The notes under the pieces: model-generated
Databases searched by the model: none
What the model was told of the DNA's origin: nothing
What the model saw: only the letters and a program-made list of their open reading frames with translations
Program-made: the position numbers and the translations under genes
Source of the DNA: Amblyomma americanum
Lineage: Eukaryota > Arthropoda > Arachnida > Ixodida > Ixodidae
NCBI RefSeq assembly: GCF_052857255.1
Contig: NW_027526486.1
Coordinates: 186,001-250,000, forward strand
Length of the DNA: 64,000 nucleotides
Direction: 5' to 3'
Shown here: piece by piece, positions 21,305-32,698 of the stretch
How positions within the stretch are numbered: the stretch's first letter is position 1
Layout: each line of letters begins with the position of its first letter

Positions 21305-24300
21305 TAAAACGATGTATCCCGTTGTTTTGAGCCGGTATACAAGTTTTCGCGCAGTTCTGAGAGAAAACGTTTACACATTTCTCTCGTGTACTCTTCGACG
21401 ACTTGTAAAATCGATGCTCGTGAATCTTGAATGTTTCGATCTAAAACGATGTATCCCTTTGTTTTGAGCCGGAATACAAGTTTTCGCGCAGTTCTGAGAG
21501 AAAAAGTTTACACCTTTCTCTCGTCTACTATTCGACGACTTGTAAAATCGATGGTCGTGAATCTTGCTAGTTTCGATCTAAAACGATCTATCCCATTGTT
21601 TTGAGCCGGAATACAAGTTTTCGCGCAGTTCTGAGAGAAAAAGTTTACACCTTTCTCTCGTGCACTCTTCGACGACTTGTAAAATCGATGCTCGTGAATC
21701 ATGCTAGTTTCGATCTAAAACGATGTGGCCCGTTGTTTTGAGCCGGAATACAAGTTTTCGCGCAGTTCTGAGAGAAAAAGTTTACACCTTTCTCTCGTCT
21801 ACTCTTCGACGACGTGTAAAAGCAATGCTCGTGAATCTTGCTGGTTTTGATCTAAAACGATGTATCCCGTTGTTTTGAGCCGGAATACAAGATTTTCGCG
21901 CAGATCTGAGAGAAAAAGTTTACACCTTTCTCTCGTCTACTCTTCGAGGACTTGTAAAATCGATGCTCGTGAATCTAGCTAGTTTTGATCTAAAACGATG
22001 TATCCCGTTTTTTTTAGCCGGAATACAAGTTTTCGCGCAGTTCTGAGAGAAAAAGTTTACACCTTTCTCTCGTCTACTATTGGACGACTTGTAAAATCGA
22101 TGCTCGTGAATCTTGCTAGTTTCGACCTAAAACGATGTATCCCTTTGTTTTGAGCCGGAATACAAGTTTTCGCGCAGTTCTGAGAGAAAAAGTTTACACC
22201 TTTCTCTCGTGTACTCTTCGACGACTTGTAAAATCCATGCTCGTTAATCATGCTAGTTTCGATCTAAAACGATGTATCCCGTTGTTTTGAGCCGGAATAC
22301 AAGTTTTCGCGCAGTTCTGAGAGAAAAAGTTTACACCTTTCTCTCGTCTACTCTTCGAAGACTTGTAAAATCGATGCTCGTGAATCTTGCTAGTTTCAAT
22401 CTAAAACGATGTATCCCGTTGTTTTGAGCCGGAATACAAGTTTTCGCGCAGTTCTGAGAGAAAAAGTTTACACCTTTCTCTCGTGTATCTTCGACGACTT
22501 GTAAAATCGATGCTCGTGAATCTTGCTAGTTTCTATCTAAAACGACGTATCCCGTTGTTTTGAGCCGGAATACAAGTTTTCGCGCTGTTCTGAGAGAAAA
22601 AGTTTACACCTTTCTCTCGTCTACTATTCGACGACTTGTAAAATCGATGGTCGTGAATCTTGCTAGTTTCGATCTAAAACGATCTATCCCATTGTTTTGA
22701 GCCGGAATACAAGTTTTCGCGCAGCTCTGAGAGAAAAAGTTTACACCTTTCTCTCGTGCACTCTTCGACGACTTGTAAAATCGATGCTCGTGAATCATGC
22801 TAGTTTCGATCTAAAACGATGTGTCCCGTTGTTTTGAGCCGGAATACAAGTTTTCGCGCAGTTCTGAGAGAAAAAGTTTACACCTTTCTCTCGTGTACTC
22901 TTCGACGACGTGTAAAAGCAATGCTCGTGAATCTTGCTGGTTTTGATCTAAAACGATGTATCCCGTTGTTTTGAGCCGGAATACAAGATTTTCGCGCAGT
23001 TCTGAGAGAAAAAGTTTACACCTTTCTCTCGTCTACTCTTCGAGGACTTGTCAAATCGATGCTCGTGAATCTAGCTAGTTTTGATCTAAAACGATGTATC
23101 CCGTTTTTTTTAGCCGGAATACAAGTTTTCGCGCAGTTCTGAGAGAAAAAGTTTACACCTTTCTCTCGTCTACTATTCGACGACTTGTAAAATCGATGCT
23201 CGTGAATCTTGCTAGTTTCGACCTAAAACGATGTATCCCTTTGTTTTGAGCCGGAATACAAGTTTTCGCGCAGTTCTGAGAGAAAAAGTTTACACCTTTC
23301 TCTCGTGTACTCTTCGACGACTTGTAAAATCCATGCTCGTTAATCATGCTAGTTTCGATCTAAAACGATGTATCCCGTTGTTTTGAGCCGGAATACAAGT
23401 TTTCGCGCAGTTCTGAGAGAAACTTTTACACCTTTCTCTCGTCTACTCTTCGAAGACTTGTAAAATCGATGCTCGTGAATCTTGCTAGTTTCAATCTAAA
23501 ACGATGTATCCCGTTGTTTTGAGCCGGAATACAAGTTTTCGCGCAGTTCTGAGAGAAAAAGTTTACACCTTTCTCTCGTGTATCTTCGACGACTTGTAAA
23601 ATCGATGCTCGTGAATCTTGCTAGTTTCGATCTAAAACGACGTATCCCGTTGTTTTGAGCCGGAATACAAGTTTTCGCGCTGTTCTGAGAGAAAAAGTTT
23701 ACACCTTTCTCTCGTCTACTCTTCGACGACTTGTAAAATCGATGCTCGTGAATCTTGCTAGTTTCAATCTAAAACGATGTATCCCGTTGTTTTGAGCCGG
23801 AATACAAGTTTTCGCGCAGTTCTGATTGAAAAAGTTTACAACTTTCGTGTATCTTCGACGACTTGTAAAATCGATGCTCGTGAATCTTGCTAGTTTCAAT
23901 CTAAAACGATGAATCCCGTTGTTTTGAGCCGGAATACAAGTTTTCACGCAGTTCTGAGAGGAAAAGTTTACACCTTTCTCTCGTGTACTCTTCGAGGACT
24001 TGTAAAATCGATGCTCGTGAATCTTGATAGTTTCGATCTAAAACGATGAATCTCGTTGTTTTGAGCCGGAATACAAGTTTTCGCGCAGTTCTGAGAGAAA
24101 AAGTTTACACCTTTCTCTCGTCAACTCTTCGAGGACTTGTAAAATCGATGCTCATGAATCTAGCTAGTTTTGATCTAAAGCGATGTATCCCGTTTTTTTT
24201 ATCCGGAATACAAGTTTTCGCGCAGTTCTGAGAGAAAAAGTTTACACCTTTCTCTCGTCTACTATTCGACGACTTGTAAAATCGATGCTCTTGAATCTTG

Positions 24301-24720
24301 CTAGTTTCGACCTAAAACGATGTATCCCTTTGTTTTGAGCCGGAATACAAGTTTTCGCGCAGTTCTGAGAGAAAAAGTTTACACCTTTCTCTCGTGTACT
24401 CTTCGACTTGTAAAATCCATGCTCGATAATCATGCTAGTTTCGATCTAAAACGATGTATCCCGTTGTTTTGAGCCGGAATACAAGTTTTCGCGCAGTTCT
24501 GAGAGAAAAAGTTTACACCTTTCTCTCGTCTACTCTTCGAAGACTTGTAAAGTCGATGCTCGTGAATCTTGCTAGTTTCAATCTAAAACGATGTATCCCG
24601 TTGTTTTGAGCCGGAATACAAGTTTTCACGCAGGTCTGAGAGAAAAAGTTTACACCTTTCTCTCGTGTGTCTTCGACGACTTGTAAAATCGATGCTCGTG
24701 AATCTAGCTAGTTTTGATCT
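21305..24720 (+). repeat. HOR unit F copy 2 (3,415 bp, three extra monomers)
   Basis: This is the tandem neighbour of 18,300-21,304 and carries an additional run of about three monomers near 23,100-23,510 (cccgttttttttagcc, ctactattcg, tccatgctcgttaatc, gaaacttttacacc). It overlaps in history with unit G, which begins within it. Confidence 0.83.
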
Positions 24721-26240
24721 AAAACGATGTATCCCGTTTTTTTTAGCCGGAATACAAGTTTTCGCGCTGTTCTGAGAGAAAAAGTTTACACCTTTCTCTC
24801 GTCTACTCTTCGACGACTTGTAAAATCGATGCTCGTGAATCTTGCTAGTTTCGATCTAAAACGATGAATCCCGTTGTTTTGAGCCGGAATACAAGTTTTC
24901 ACGCAGTTCTGAGAGGAAAAGTTTACACCTTTCTCTCGTGTACTCTTCGACGACATGTAAAATCGATGCTCGTGAATCTTGCTAGTTTCGATCTAAAACG
25001 ATGAATCCCGTTGTTTTGAGCCGGAATACAAGTTTTCGCGCAGTTCTGAGAGAAAAAGTTTACACCTTTCTCTCGTCCACTCTTCGACGACTTGTAAAAT
25101 CGATGCTCGTGAATCTTGCTAGTTTCGATCTAAAACGATGTATCCCGTTTTTTTGAGCCGGTATACAAGTTTTCGAGCAGTTCTGAGAGAAAACGTTTAC
25201 ACCTTTCTCTCGTGTACTCTTCGACAACGTGTAAAATCGATGGTCGTTAATCTTGCTAGTTTCGATCTAAGACGATGTAACCCGTTGTTTTGAGCCGGAA
25301 TACAAGTTTTGGCGCAGTTCTGAGAGAAAAGTTTACACCTTTCTCTCGTCTACTCTTCGAAGACTTGTAATACTGTTGCTCGTGAATCTTGCTAGATTCG
25401 ATCTAAAACGATGTAACCCGTTGTTCTGAGACGGAATACAAGTTTCCGCACAGTTCTGGGAGAAAAAGTTTACACCTTTCTCTCGTGTACTCTTCGACGA
25501 CTTGTAAAATCGATGCTCGTGAATCATGCTAGTTTCAATTTAAAACGATGTATCCCGTTGTTTTGAGCCGGTATACAAGTTTTCGCGGAGTTCTGAGAGA
25601 AAAAGTTTACACCTTTCTCTCATCTACTCTTCGAGGACTTGTAAAATCGATGCTCGTGAATCTTGCTAGTTTCGACCAAAAACGATGTATCCCTTTGTTT
25701 TGAGCCGGAATACAAGTTTTCGCGCAGTTCTGAGAGAAAAAGTTTACACCTTTCTCTCGCGTACTCTTCGAGGACTTGTAAAATCGATGCTCGTGAATCA
25801 TGCTAGTTTCGATCTAAAACGATGTATCCCGTTGTTTTGAGCCGGAATACAAGTTTTCCCGCAGATCTGAGAGAAAAAGTTTACACCTTTCTCTCGTGTA
25901 CTCTTCGACGACTTGTAAAATCGATGCTCGTGAATCATGCTAGTTTCGATCTAAAACGATGTATCCCGTTGTTTTGAGCCGGAATACAAGTTTTCGCGGA
26001 GTTCTGAGAGAAAAAGTTTACACCTTTCTCTCGTGTACTCTTCGACGACGTGTAAAAGCGATGCTCGTGAATCTTGCTTGTTTCGATCTAAAACGATGTA
26101 TCCCGTTGTTTTGAGCCGGAATACAAGATTTTCGCGCAGTTCTGAGAGAAAAAGTTTACACCTTTCTCTCGTCTACTCTTCGAGGACTTGTAAAATCGAT
26201 GCTCGTGAATCTAGCTAGTTTTGATCTAAAACGATTTATC
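22545..26240 (+). repeat. HOR unit G copy 1 (3,689 bp, about 27 monomers)
   Basis: This is repeated at +3,689 bp (27 x 137 - 10) next to itself. Shared markers are cgcagctctgag near 22,721, gaaacttttacac near 23,421, the dyad-less monomer at 23,822, gatgctcttgaatc near 24,285, cttcgacttg near 24,403, cgagcagttctg near 25,174, ctgagacgg near 25,426, gcttgtttcg near 26,076 and gatttatcccg near 26,233. The 10-bp shortfall from 27 full monomers fits the 4-, 3- and 1-bp deletions it contains. Confidence 0.9.
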
Positions 26241-29200
26241 CCGTTGTTTTGAGCCGGAATACAAGTTTTCGCGCTGTTCTGAGAGAAAAAGTTTACACCT
26301 TTCTCTCGTCTACTATTCGACGACTTGTAAAATCGATGGTCGTGAATCTTGCTAGTTTCGATCTAAAACGATCTATCCCATTGTTTTGAGCCGGAATACA
26401 AGTTTTCGCGCAGCTCTGAGAGAAAAAGTTTACACCTTTCTCTCGTGCACTCTTCGACGACTTGTAAAATCGATGCTCGTGAATCATGCTAGTTTCGATC
26501 TAAAACGATGTGTCCCGTTGTTTTGAGCCGGAATACAAGTTTTCGCGCAGTTCTGAGAGAAAAAGTTTACACCTTTCTCTCGTGTACTCTTCGACGACGT
26601 GTAAAAGCAATGCTCGTGAATCTTGCTGGTTTTGATCTAAAACGATGTATCCCGTTGTTTTGAGCCGGAATACAAGATTTTCGCGCAGTTCTGAGAGAAA
26701 AAGTTTACACCTTTCTCTCGTCTACTCTTCGAGGACTTGTAAAATCGATGCTCGTGAATCTAGCTAGTTTTGATCTAAAACGATGTATCCCGTTTTTTTT
26801 AGCCGGAATACAAGTTTTCGCGCAGTTCTGAGAGAAAAAGTTTACACCTTTCTCTCGTCTACTATTCGACGACTTGTAAAATCGATGCTCGTGAATCTTG
26901 CTAGTTTCGACCTAAAACGATGTATCCCTTTGTTTTGAGCCGGAATACAAGTTTTCGCGCAGTTCTGAGAGAAAAAGTTTACACCTTTCTCTCGTGTACT
27001 CTTCGACGACTTGTAAAATCCATGCTCGTTAATCATGCTAGTTTCGATCTAAAACGATGTATCCCGTTGTTTTGAGCCGGAATACAAGTTTTCGCGCAGT
27101 TCTGAGAGAAACTTTTACACCTTTCTCTCGTCTACTCTTCGAAGACTTGTAAAATCGATGCTCGTGAATCTTGCTAGTTTCAATCTAAAACGATGTATCC
27201 CGTTGTTTTGAGCCGGAATACAAGTTTTCGCGCAGTTCTGAGAGAAAAAGTTTACACCTTTCTCTCGTGTATCTTCGACGACTTGTAAAATCGATGCTCG
27301 TGAATCTTGCTAGTTTCGATCTAAAACGACGTATCCCGTTGTTTTGAGCCGGAATACAAGTTTTCGCGCTGTTCTGAGAGAAAAAGTTTACACCTTTCTC
27401 TCGTCTACTCTTCGACGACTTGTAAAATCGATGCTCGTGAATCTTGCTAGTTTCAATCTAAAACGATGTATCCCGTTGTTTTGAGCCGGAATACAAGTTT
27501 TCGCGCAGTTCTGATTGAAAAAGTTTACAACTTTCGTGTATCTTCGACGACTTGTAAAATCGATGCTCGTGAATCTTGCTAGTTTCAATCTAAAACGATG
27601 AATCCCGTTGTTTTGAGCCGGAATACAAGTTTTCACGCAGTTCTGAGAGGAAAAGTTTACACCTTTCTCTCGTGTACTCTTCGAGGACTTGTAAAATCGA
27701 TGCTCGTGAATCTTGATAGTTTCGATCTAAAACGATGAATCTCGTTGTTTTGAGCCGGAATACAAGTTTTCGCGCAGTTCTGAGAGAAAAAGTTTACACC
27801 TTTCTCTCGTCAACTCTTCGAGGACTTGTAAAATCGATGCTCATGAATCTAGCTAGTTTTGATCTAAAGCGATGTATCCCGTTTTTTTTATCCGGAATAC
27901 AAGTTTTCGCGCAGTTCTGAGAGAAAAAGTTTACACCTTTCTCTCGTCTACTATTCGACGACTTGTAAAATCGATGCTCTTGAATCTTGCTAGTTTCGAC
28001 CTAAAACGATGTATCCCTTTGTTTTGAGCCGGAATACAAGTTTTCGCGCAGTTCTGAGAGAAAAAGTTTACACCTTTCTCTCGTGTACTCTTCGACTTGT
28101 AAAATCCATGCTCGATAATCATGCTAGTTTCGATCTAAAACGATGTATCCCGTTGTTTTGAGCCGGAATACAAGTTTTCGCGCAGTTCTGAGAGAAAAAG
28201 TTTACACCTTTCTCTCGTCTACTCTTCGAAGACTTGTAAAGTCGATGCTCGTGAATCTTGCTAGTTTCAATCTAAAACGATGTATCCCGTTGTTTTGAGC
28301 CGGAATACAAGTTTTCACGCAGGTCTGAGAGAAAAAGTTTACACCTTTCTCTCGTGTGTCTTCGACGACTTGTAAAATCGATGCTCGTGAATCTAGCTAG
28401 TTTTGATCTAAAACGATGTATCCCGTTTTTTTTAGCCGGAATACAAGTTTTCGCGCTGTTCTGAGAGAAAAAGTTTACACCTTTCTCTCGTCTACTCTTC
28501 GACGACTTGTAAAATCGATGCTCGTGAATCTTGCTAGTTTCGATCTAAAACGATGAATCCCGTTGTTTTGAGCCGGAATACAAGTTTTCACGCAGTTCTG
28601 AGAGGAAAAGTTTACACCTTTCTCTCGTGTACTCTTCGACGACATGTAAAATCGATGCTCGTGAATCTTGCTAGTTTCGATCTAAAACGATGAATCCCGT
28701 TGTTTTGAGCCGGAATACAAGTTTTCGCGCAGTTCTGAGAGAAAAAGTTTACACCTTTCTCTCGTCCACTCTTCGACGACTTGTAAAATCGATGCTCGTG
28801 AATCTTGCTAGTTTCGATCTAAAACGATGTATCCCGTTTTTTTGAGCCGGTATACAAGTTTTCGAGCAGTTCTGAGAGAAAACGTTTACACCTTTCTCTC
28901 GTGTACTCTTCGACAACGTGTAAAATCGATGGTCGTTAATCTTGCTAGTTTCGATCTAAGACGATGTAACCCGTTGTTTTGAGCCGGAATACAAGTTTTG
29001 GCGCAGTTCTGAGAGAAAAGTTTACACCTTTCTCTCGTCTACTCTTCGAAGACTTGTAATACTGTTGCTCGTGAATCTTGCTAGATTCGATCTAAAACGA
29101 TGTAACCCGTTGTTCTGAGACGGAATACAAGTTTCCGCACAGTTCTGGGAGAAAAAGTTTACACCTTTCTCTCGTGTACTCTTCGACGACTTGTAAAATC

Positions 29201-31868
29201 GATGCTCGTGAATCATGCTAGTTTCAATTTAAAACGATGTATCCCGTTGTTTTGAGCCGGTATACAAGTTTTCGCGGAGTTCTGAGAGAAAAAGTTTACA
29301 CCTTTCTCTCATCTACTCTTCGAGGACTTGTAAAATCGATGCTCGTGAATCTTGCTAGTTTCGACCAAAAACGATGTATCCCTTTGTTTTGAGCCGGAAT
29401 ACAAGTTTTCGCGCAGTTCTGAGAGAAAAAGTTTACACCTTTCTCTCGCGTACTCTTCGAGGACTTGTAAAATCGATGCTCGTGAATCATGCTAGTTTCG
29501 ATCTAAAACGATGTATCCCGTTGTTTTGAGCCGGAATACAAGTTTTCCCGCAGATCTGAGAGAAAAAGTTTACACCTTTCTCTCGTGTACTCTTCGACGA
29601 CTTGTAAAATCGATGCTCGTGAATCATGCTAGTTTCGATCTAAAACGATGTATCCCGTTGTTTTGAGCCGGAATACAAGTTTTCGCGGAGTTCTGAGAGA
29701 AAAAGTTTACACCTTTCTCTCGTGTACTCTTCGACGACGTGTAAAAGCGATGCTCGTGAATCTTGCTTGTTTCGATCTAAAACGATGTATCCCGTTGTTT
29801 TGAGCCGGAATACAAGATTTTCGCGCAGTTCTGAGAGAAAAAGTTTACACCTTTCTCTCGTCTACTCTTCGAGGACTTGTAAAATCGATGCTCGTGAATC
29901 TAGCTAGTTTTGATCTAAAACGATTTATCCCGTTGTTTTGAGCCGGAATACAAGTTTTCGCGCAGTTCTGAGAGAAAAAGTGTACACCTTTCTCTCGTCT
30001 ACTGTTCGACGACTTGTAAAATCGATGCTCGTGAATCTTGCTAGTTTCAATCTAAAACGATGAATCCCATTGTTTTGAGCCGGAATACAAGTTTTCACGC
30101 AGTTCTGAGAGGAAAAGTTTACACCTTTCTCTCGTGTACTCTTCGAGGGCTTGTAAAATCGATGCTCGTGAATCTTGATAGTTTCGATCTAAAACGATGA
30201 ATCTCGTTGTTTTGAGCCGGAATACAAGTTTTCGCGCAGTTCTGAGAGAAAAAGTTTACACCTTTCTCTCGTCTACTCTTCGAGGACTTGTAAAATCGAT
30301 GCTCGTGAATCTAGCTAGTTTTGATCTAAAGCGATGTATCCCGTTTTTTTTATCCGGAATACAAGTTTTCGCGCAGTTCTGAGAGAAAAAGTTTACACCT
30401 TTCTCTCGTCTACTGTTCGACGACTTGTAAAATCGATGCTCGTGAATCTTGCTAGTTTCGACCTAAAACGATGTATCCCTTTGTTTTGAGCCGGAATACA
30501 AGTTTTCGCGCAGTTCTGAGAGAAAAAGTTTACACCTTTCTCTCGTGTACTCTTCGACTTGTAAAATCCATGCTCGATAATCATGCTAGTTTCGATCTAA
30601 AACGATGTATCCCGTTGTTTTGAGCCGGAATACAAGTTTTCGCGCAGTTCTGAGAGAAAAAGTTTACACCTTTCTCTCGTCTACTCTTCGAAGACTTGTA
30701 AAGTCGATGCTCGTGAATCTTGCTAGTTTCAATCTAAAACGATGTATCCCGTTGTTTTGAGCCGGAATACAAGTTTTCACGCAGGTCTGAGAGAAAAAGT
30801 TTACACCTTTCTCTCGTGTGTCTTCGACGACTTGTAAAATCGATGCTCGTGAATCTAGCTAGTTTTGATCTAAAACGATGTATCCCGTTTTTTTTAGCCG
30901 GAATACAAGTTTTCGCGCTGTTCTGAGAGAAAAAGTTTACACCTTTCTCTCGTCTACTCTTCGACGACTTGTAAAATCGATGCTCGTGAATCTTGCTAGT
31001 TTCGATCTAAAACGATGAATCCCGTTGTTTTGAGCCGGAATACAAGTTTTCACGCAGTTCTGAGAGGAAAAGTTTACACCTTTCTCTCGTGTACTCTTCG
31101 ACGACATGTAAAATCGATGCTCGTGAATCTTGCTAGTTTCGATCTAAAACGATGAATCCCGTTGTTTTGAGCCGGAATACAAGTTTTCGCGCAGTTCTGA
31201 GAGAAAAAGTTTACACCTTTCTCTCGTCCACTCTTCGACGACTTGTAAAATCGATGCTCGTGAATCTTGCTAGTTTCGATCTAAAACGATGTATCCCGTT
31301 TTTTTGAGCCGGTATACAAGTTTTCGAGCAGTTCTGAGAGAAAACGTTTACACCTTTCTCTCGTGTACTCTTCGACAACGTGTAAAATCGATGGTCGTGA
31401 ATCTTGCTAGTTTCGATCTAAGACGATGTAACCCGTTGTTTTGAGCCGGAATACAAGTTTTGGCGCAGTTCTGAGAGAAAAGTTTACACCTTTCTCTCGT
31501 CTACTCTTCGAAGACTTGTAATACTGTTGCTCGTGAATCTTGCTAGATTCGATCTAAAACGATGTAACCCGTTGTTCTGAGACGGAATACAAGTTTCCGC
31601 ACAGTTCTGGGAGAAAAAGTTTACACCTTTCTCTCGTGTACTCTTCGACGACTTGTAAAATCGATGCTCGTGAATCATGCTAGTTTCAATTTAAAACGAT
31701 GTATCCCGTTGTTTTGAGCCGGTATACAAGTTTTCGCGGAGTTCTGAGAGAAAAAGTTTACACCTTTCTCTCGCGTACTCTTCGAGGACTTGTAAAATTG
31801 ATGCTCGTGAATCATGCTAGTTTCGATCTAAAACGATGTATCCCGTTGTTTTGAGCCGGAATACAAGT
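26240..31868 (+). repeat. 5.6-kb segment H copy 1, recopied 8,751 bp away
   Basis: This matches about 34,991-40,619 at a constant offset of 8,751 bp across roughly 41 monomers, so no net indel has occurred over that length. Visible differences are few: cgcagctctg (26,410) against cgcagttctg, gatgctcttgaatc (27,974) against gatgctcgtgaatc, and cccattg (30,067) against cccgttg. The segment spans unit G copy 2 and the following monomers. Confidence 0.9.
26241..29930 (+). repeat. HOR unit G copy 2
   Basis: This is the tandem copy of 22,545-26,240 with every listed marker at +3,689 bp (for example cgcagctctgag at about 26,410 and the dyad-less monomer at about 27,511). It ends at the second gatttatcccg, about 29,922, after which a gtgtacacc monomer follows instead of the gctgttctg monomer. 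I saw almost no substitutions between the copies. Confidence 0.9.
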
Positions 31869-32014
31869 TTTCGCGCAGTTCTGAGAGAAAAAGTTTACAC
31901 CTTTCTCTCGTCCACTCTTCGACGACTTGTAAAATCGATGCTCGTGAATCTTGCTAGTTTCGATCTAAGACGATGTAACCCGTTGTTTTGAGCCGGAATA
32001 CAAGTTTTGGCGCA
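31330..32014 (+). repeat. 5-mer tandem duplication copy 1 (about 684 bp)
   Basis: Five monomers, starting with the aacgtttacac/gacaacgtg unit and running through the ctgagacgg/ctgggag unit and the cgtccactc unit, are repeated at +684 bp. The upstream copy reads gctcgtgaatcatg near 31,803 where the next copy reads gctcgttaatcatg. Confidence 0.82.
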
Positions 32015-32698
32015 GTTCTGAGAGAAAACGTTTACACCTTTCTCTCGTGTACTCTTCGACAACGTGTAAAATCGATGGTCGTGAATCTTGCTAGTTTCGA
32101 TCTAAGACGATGTAACCCGTTGTTTTGAGCCGGAATACAAGTTTTGGCGCAGTTCTGAGAGAAAAGTTTACACCTTTCTCTCGTCTACTCTTCGAAGACT
32201 TGTAATACTGTTGCTCGTGAATCTTGCTAGATTCGATCTAAAACGATGTAACCCGTTGTTCTGAGACGGAATACAAGTTTCCGCACAGTTCTGGGAGAAA
32301 AAGTTTACACCTTTCTCTCGTGTACTCTTCGACGACTTGTAAAATCGATGCTCGTGAATCATGCTAGTTTCAATTTAAAACGATGTATCCCGTTGTTTTG
32401 AGCCGGTATACAAGTTTTCGCGGAGTTCTGAGAGAAAAAGTTTACACCTTTCTCTCGCGTACTCTTCGAGGACTTGTAAAATTGATGCTCGTTAATCATG
32501 CTAGTTTCGATCTAAAACGATGTATCCCGTTGTTTTGAGCCGGAATACAAGTTTTCGCGCAGTTCTGAGAGAAAAAGTTTACACCTTTCTCTCGTCCACT
32601 CTTCGACGACTTGTAAAATCGATGCTCGTGAATCTTGCTAGTTTCGATCTAAGACGATGTAACCCGTTGTTTTGAGCCGGAATACAAGTTTTGGCGCA
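32015..32698 (+). repeat. 5-mer tandem duplication copy 2
   Basis: This is the counterpart of 31,330-32,014. It ends where cgtctacttttcg begins segment E copy 2. It is a small, local in-register duplication at a junction between larger blocks. Confidence 0.8.
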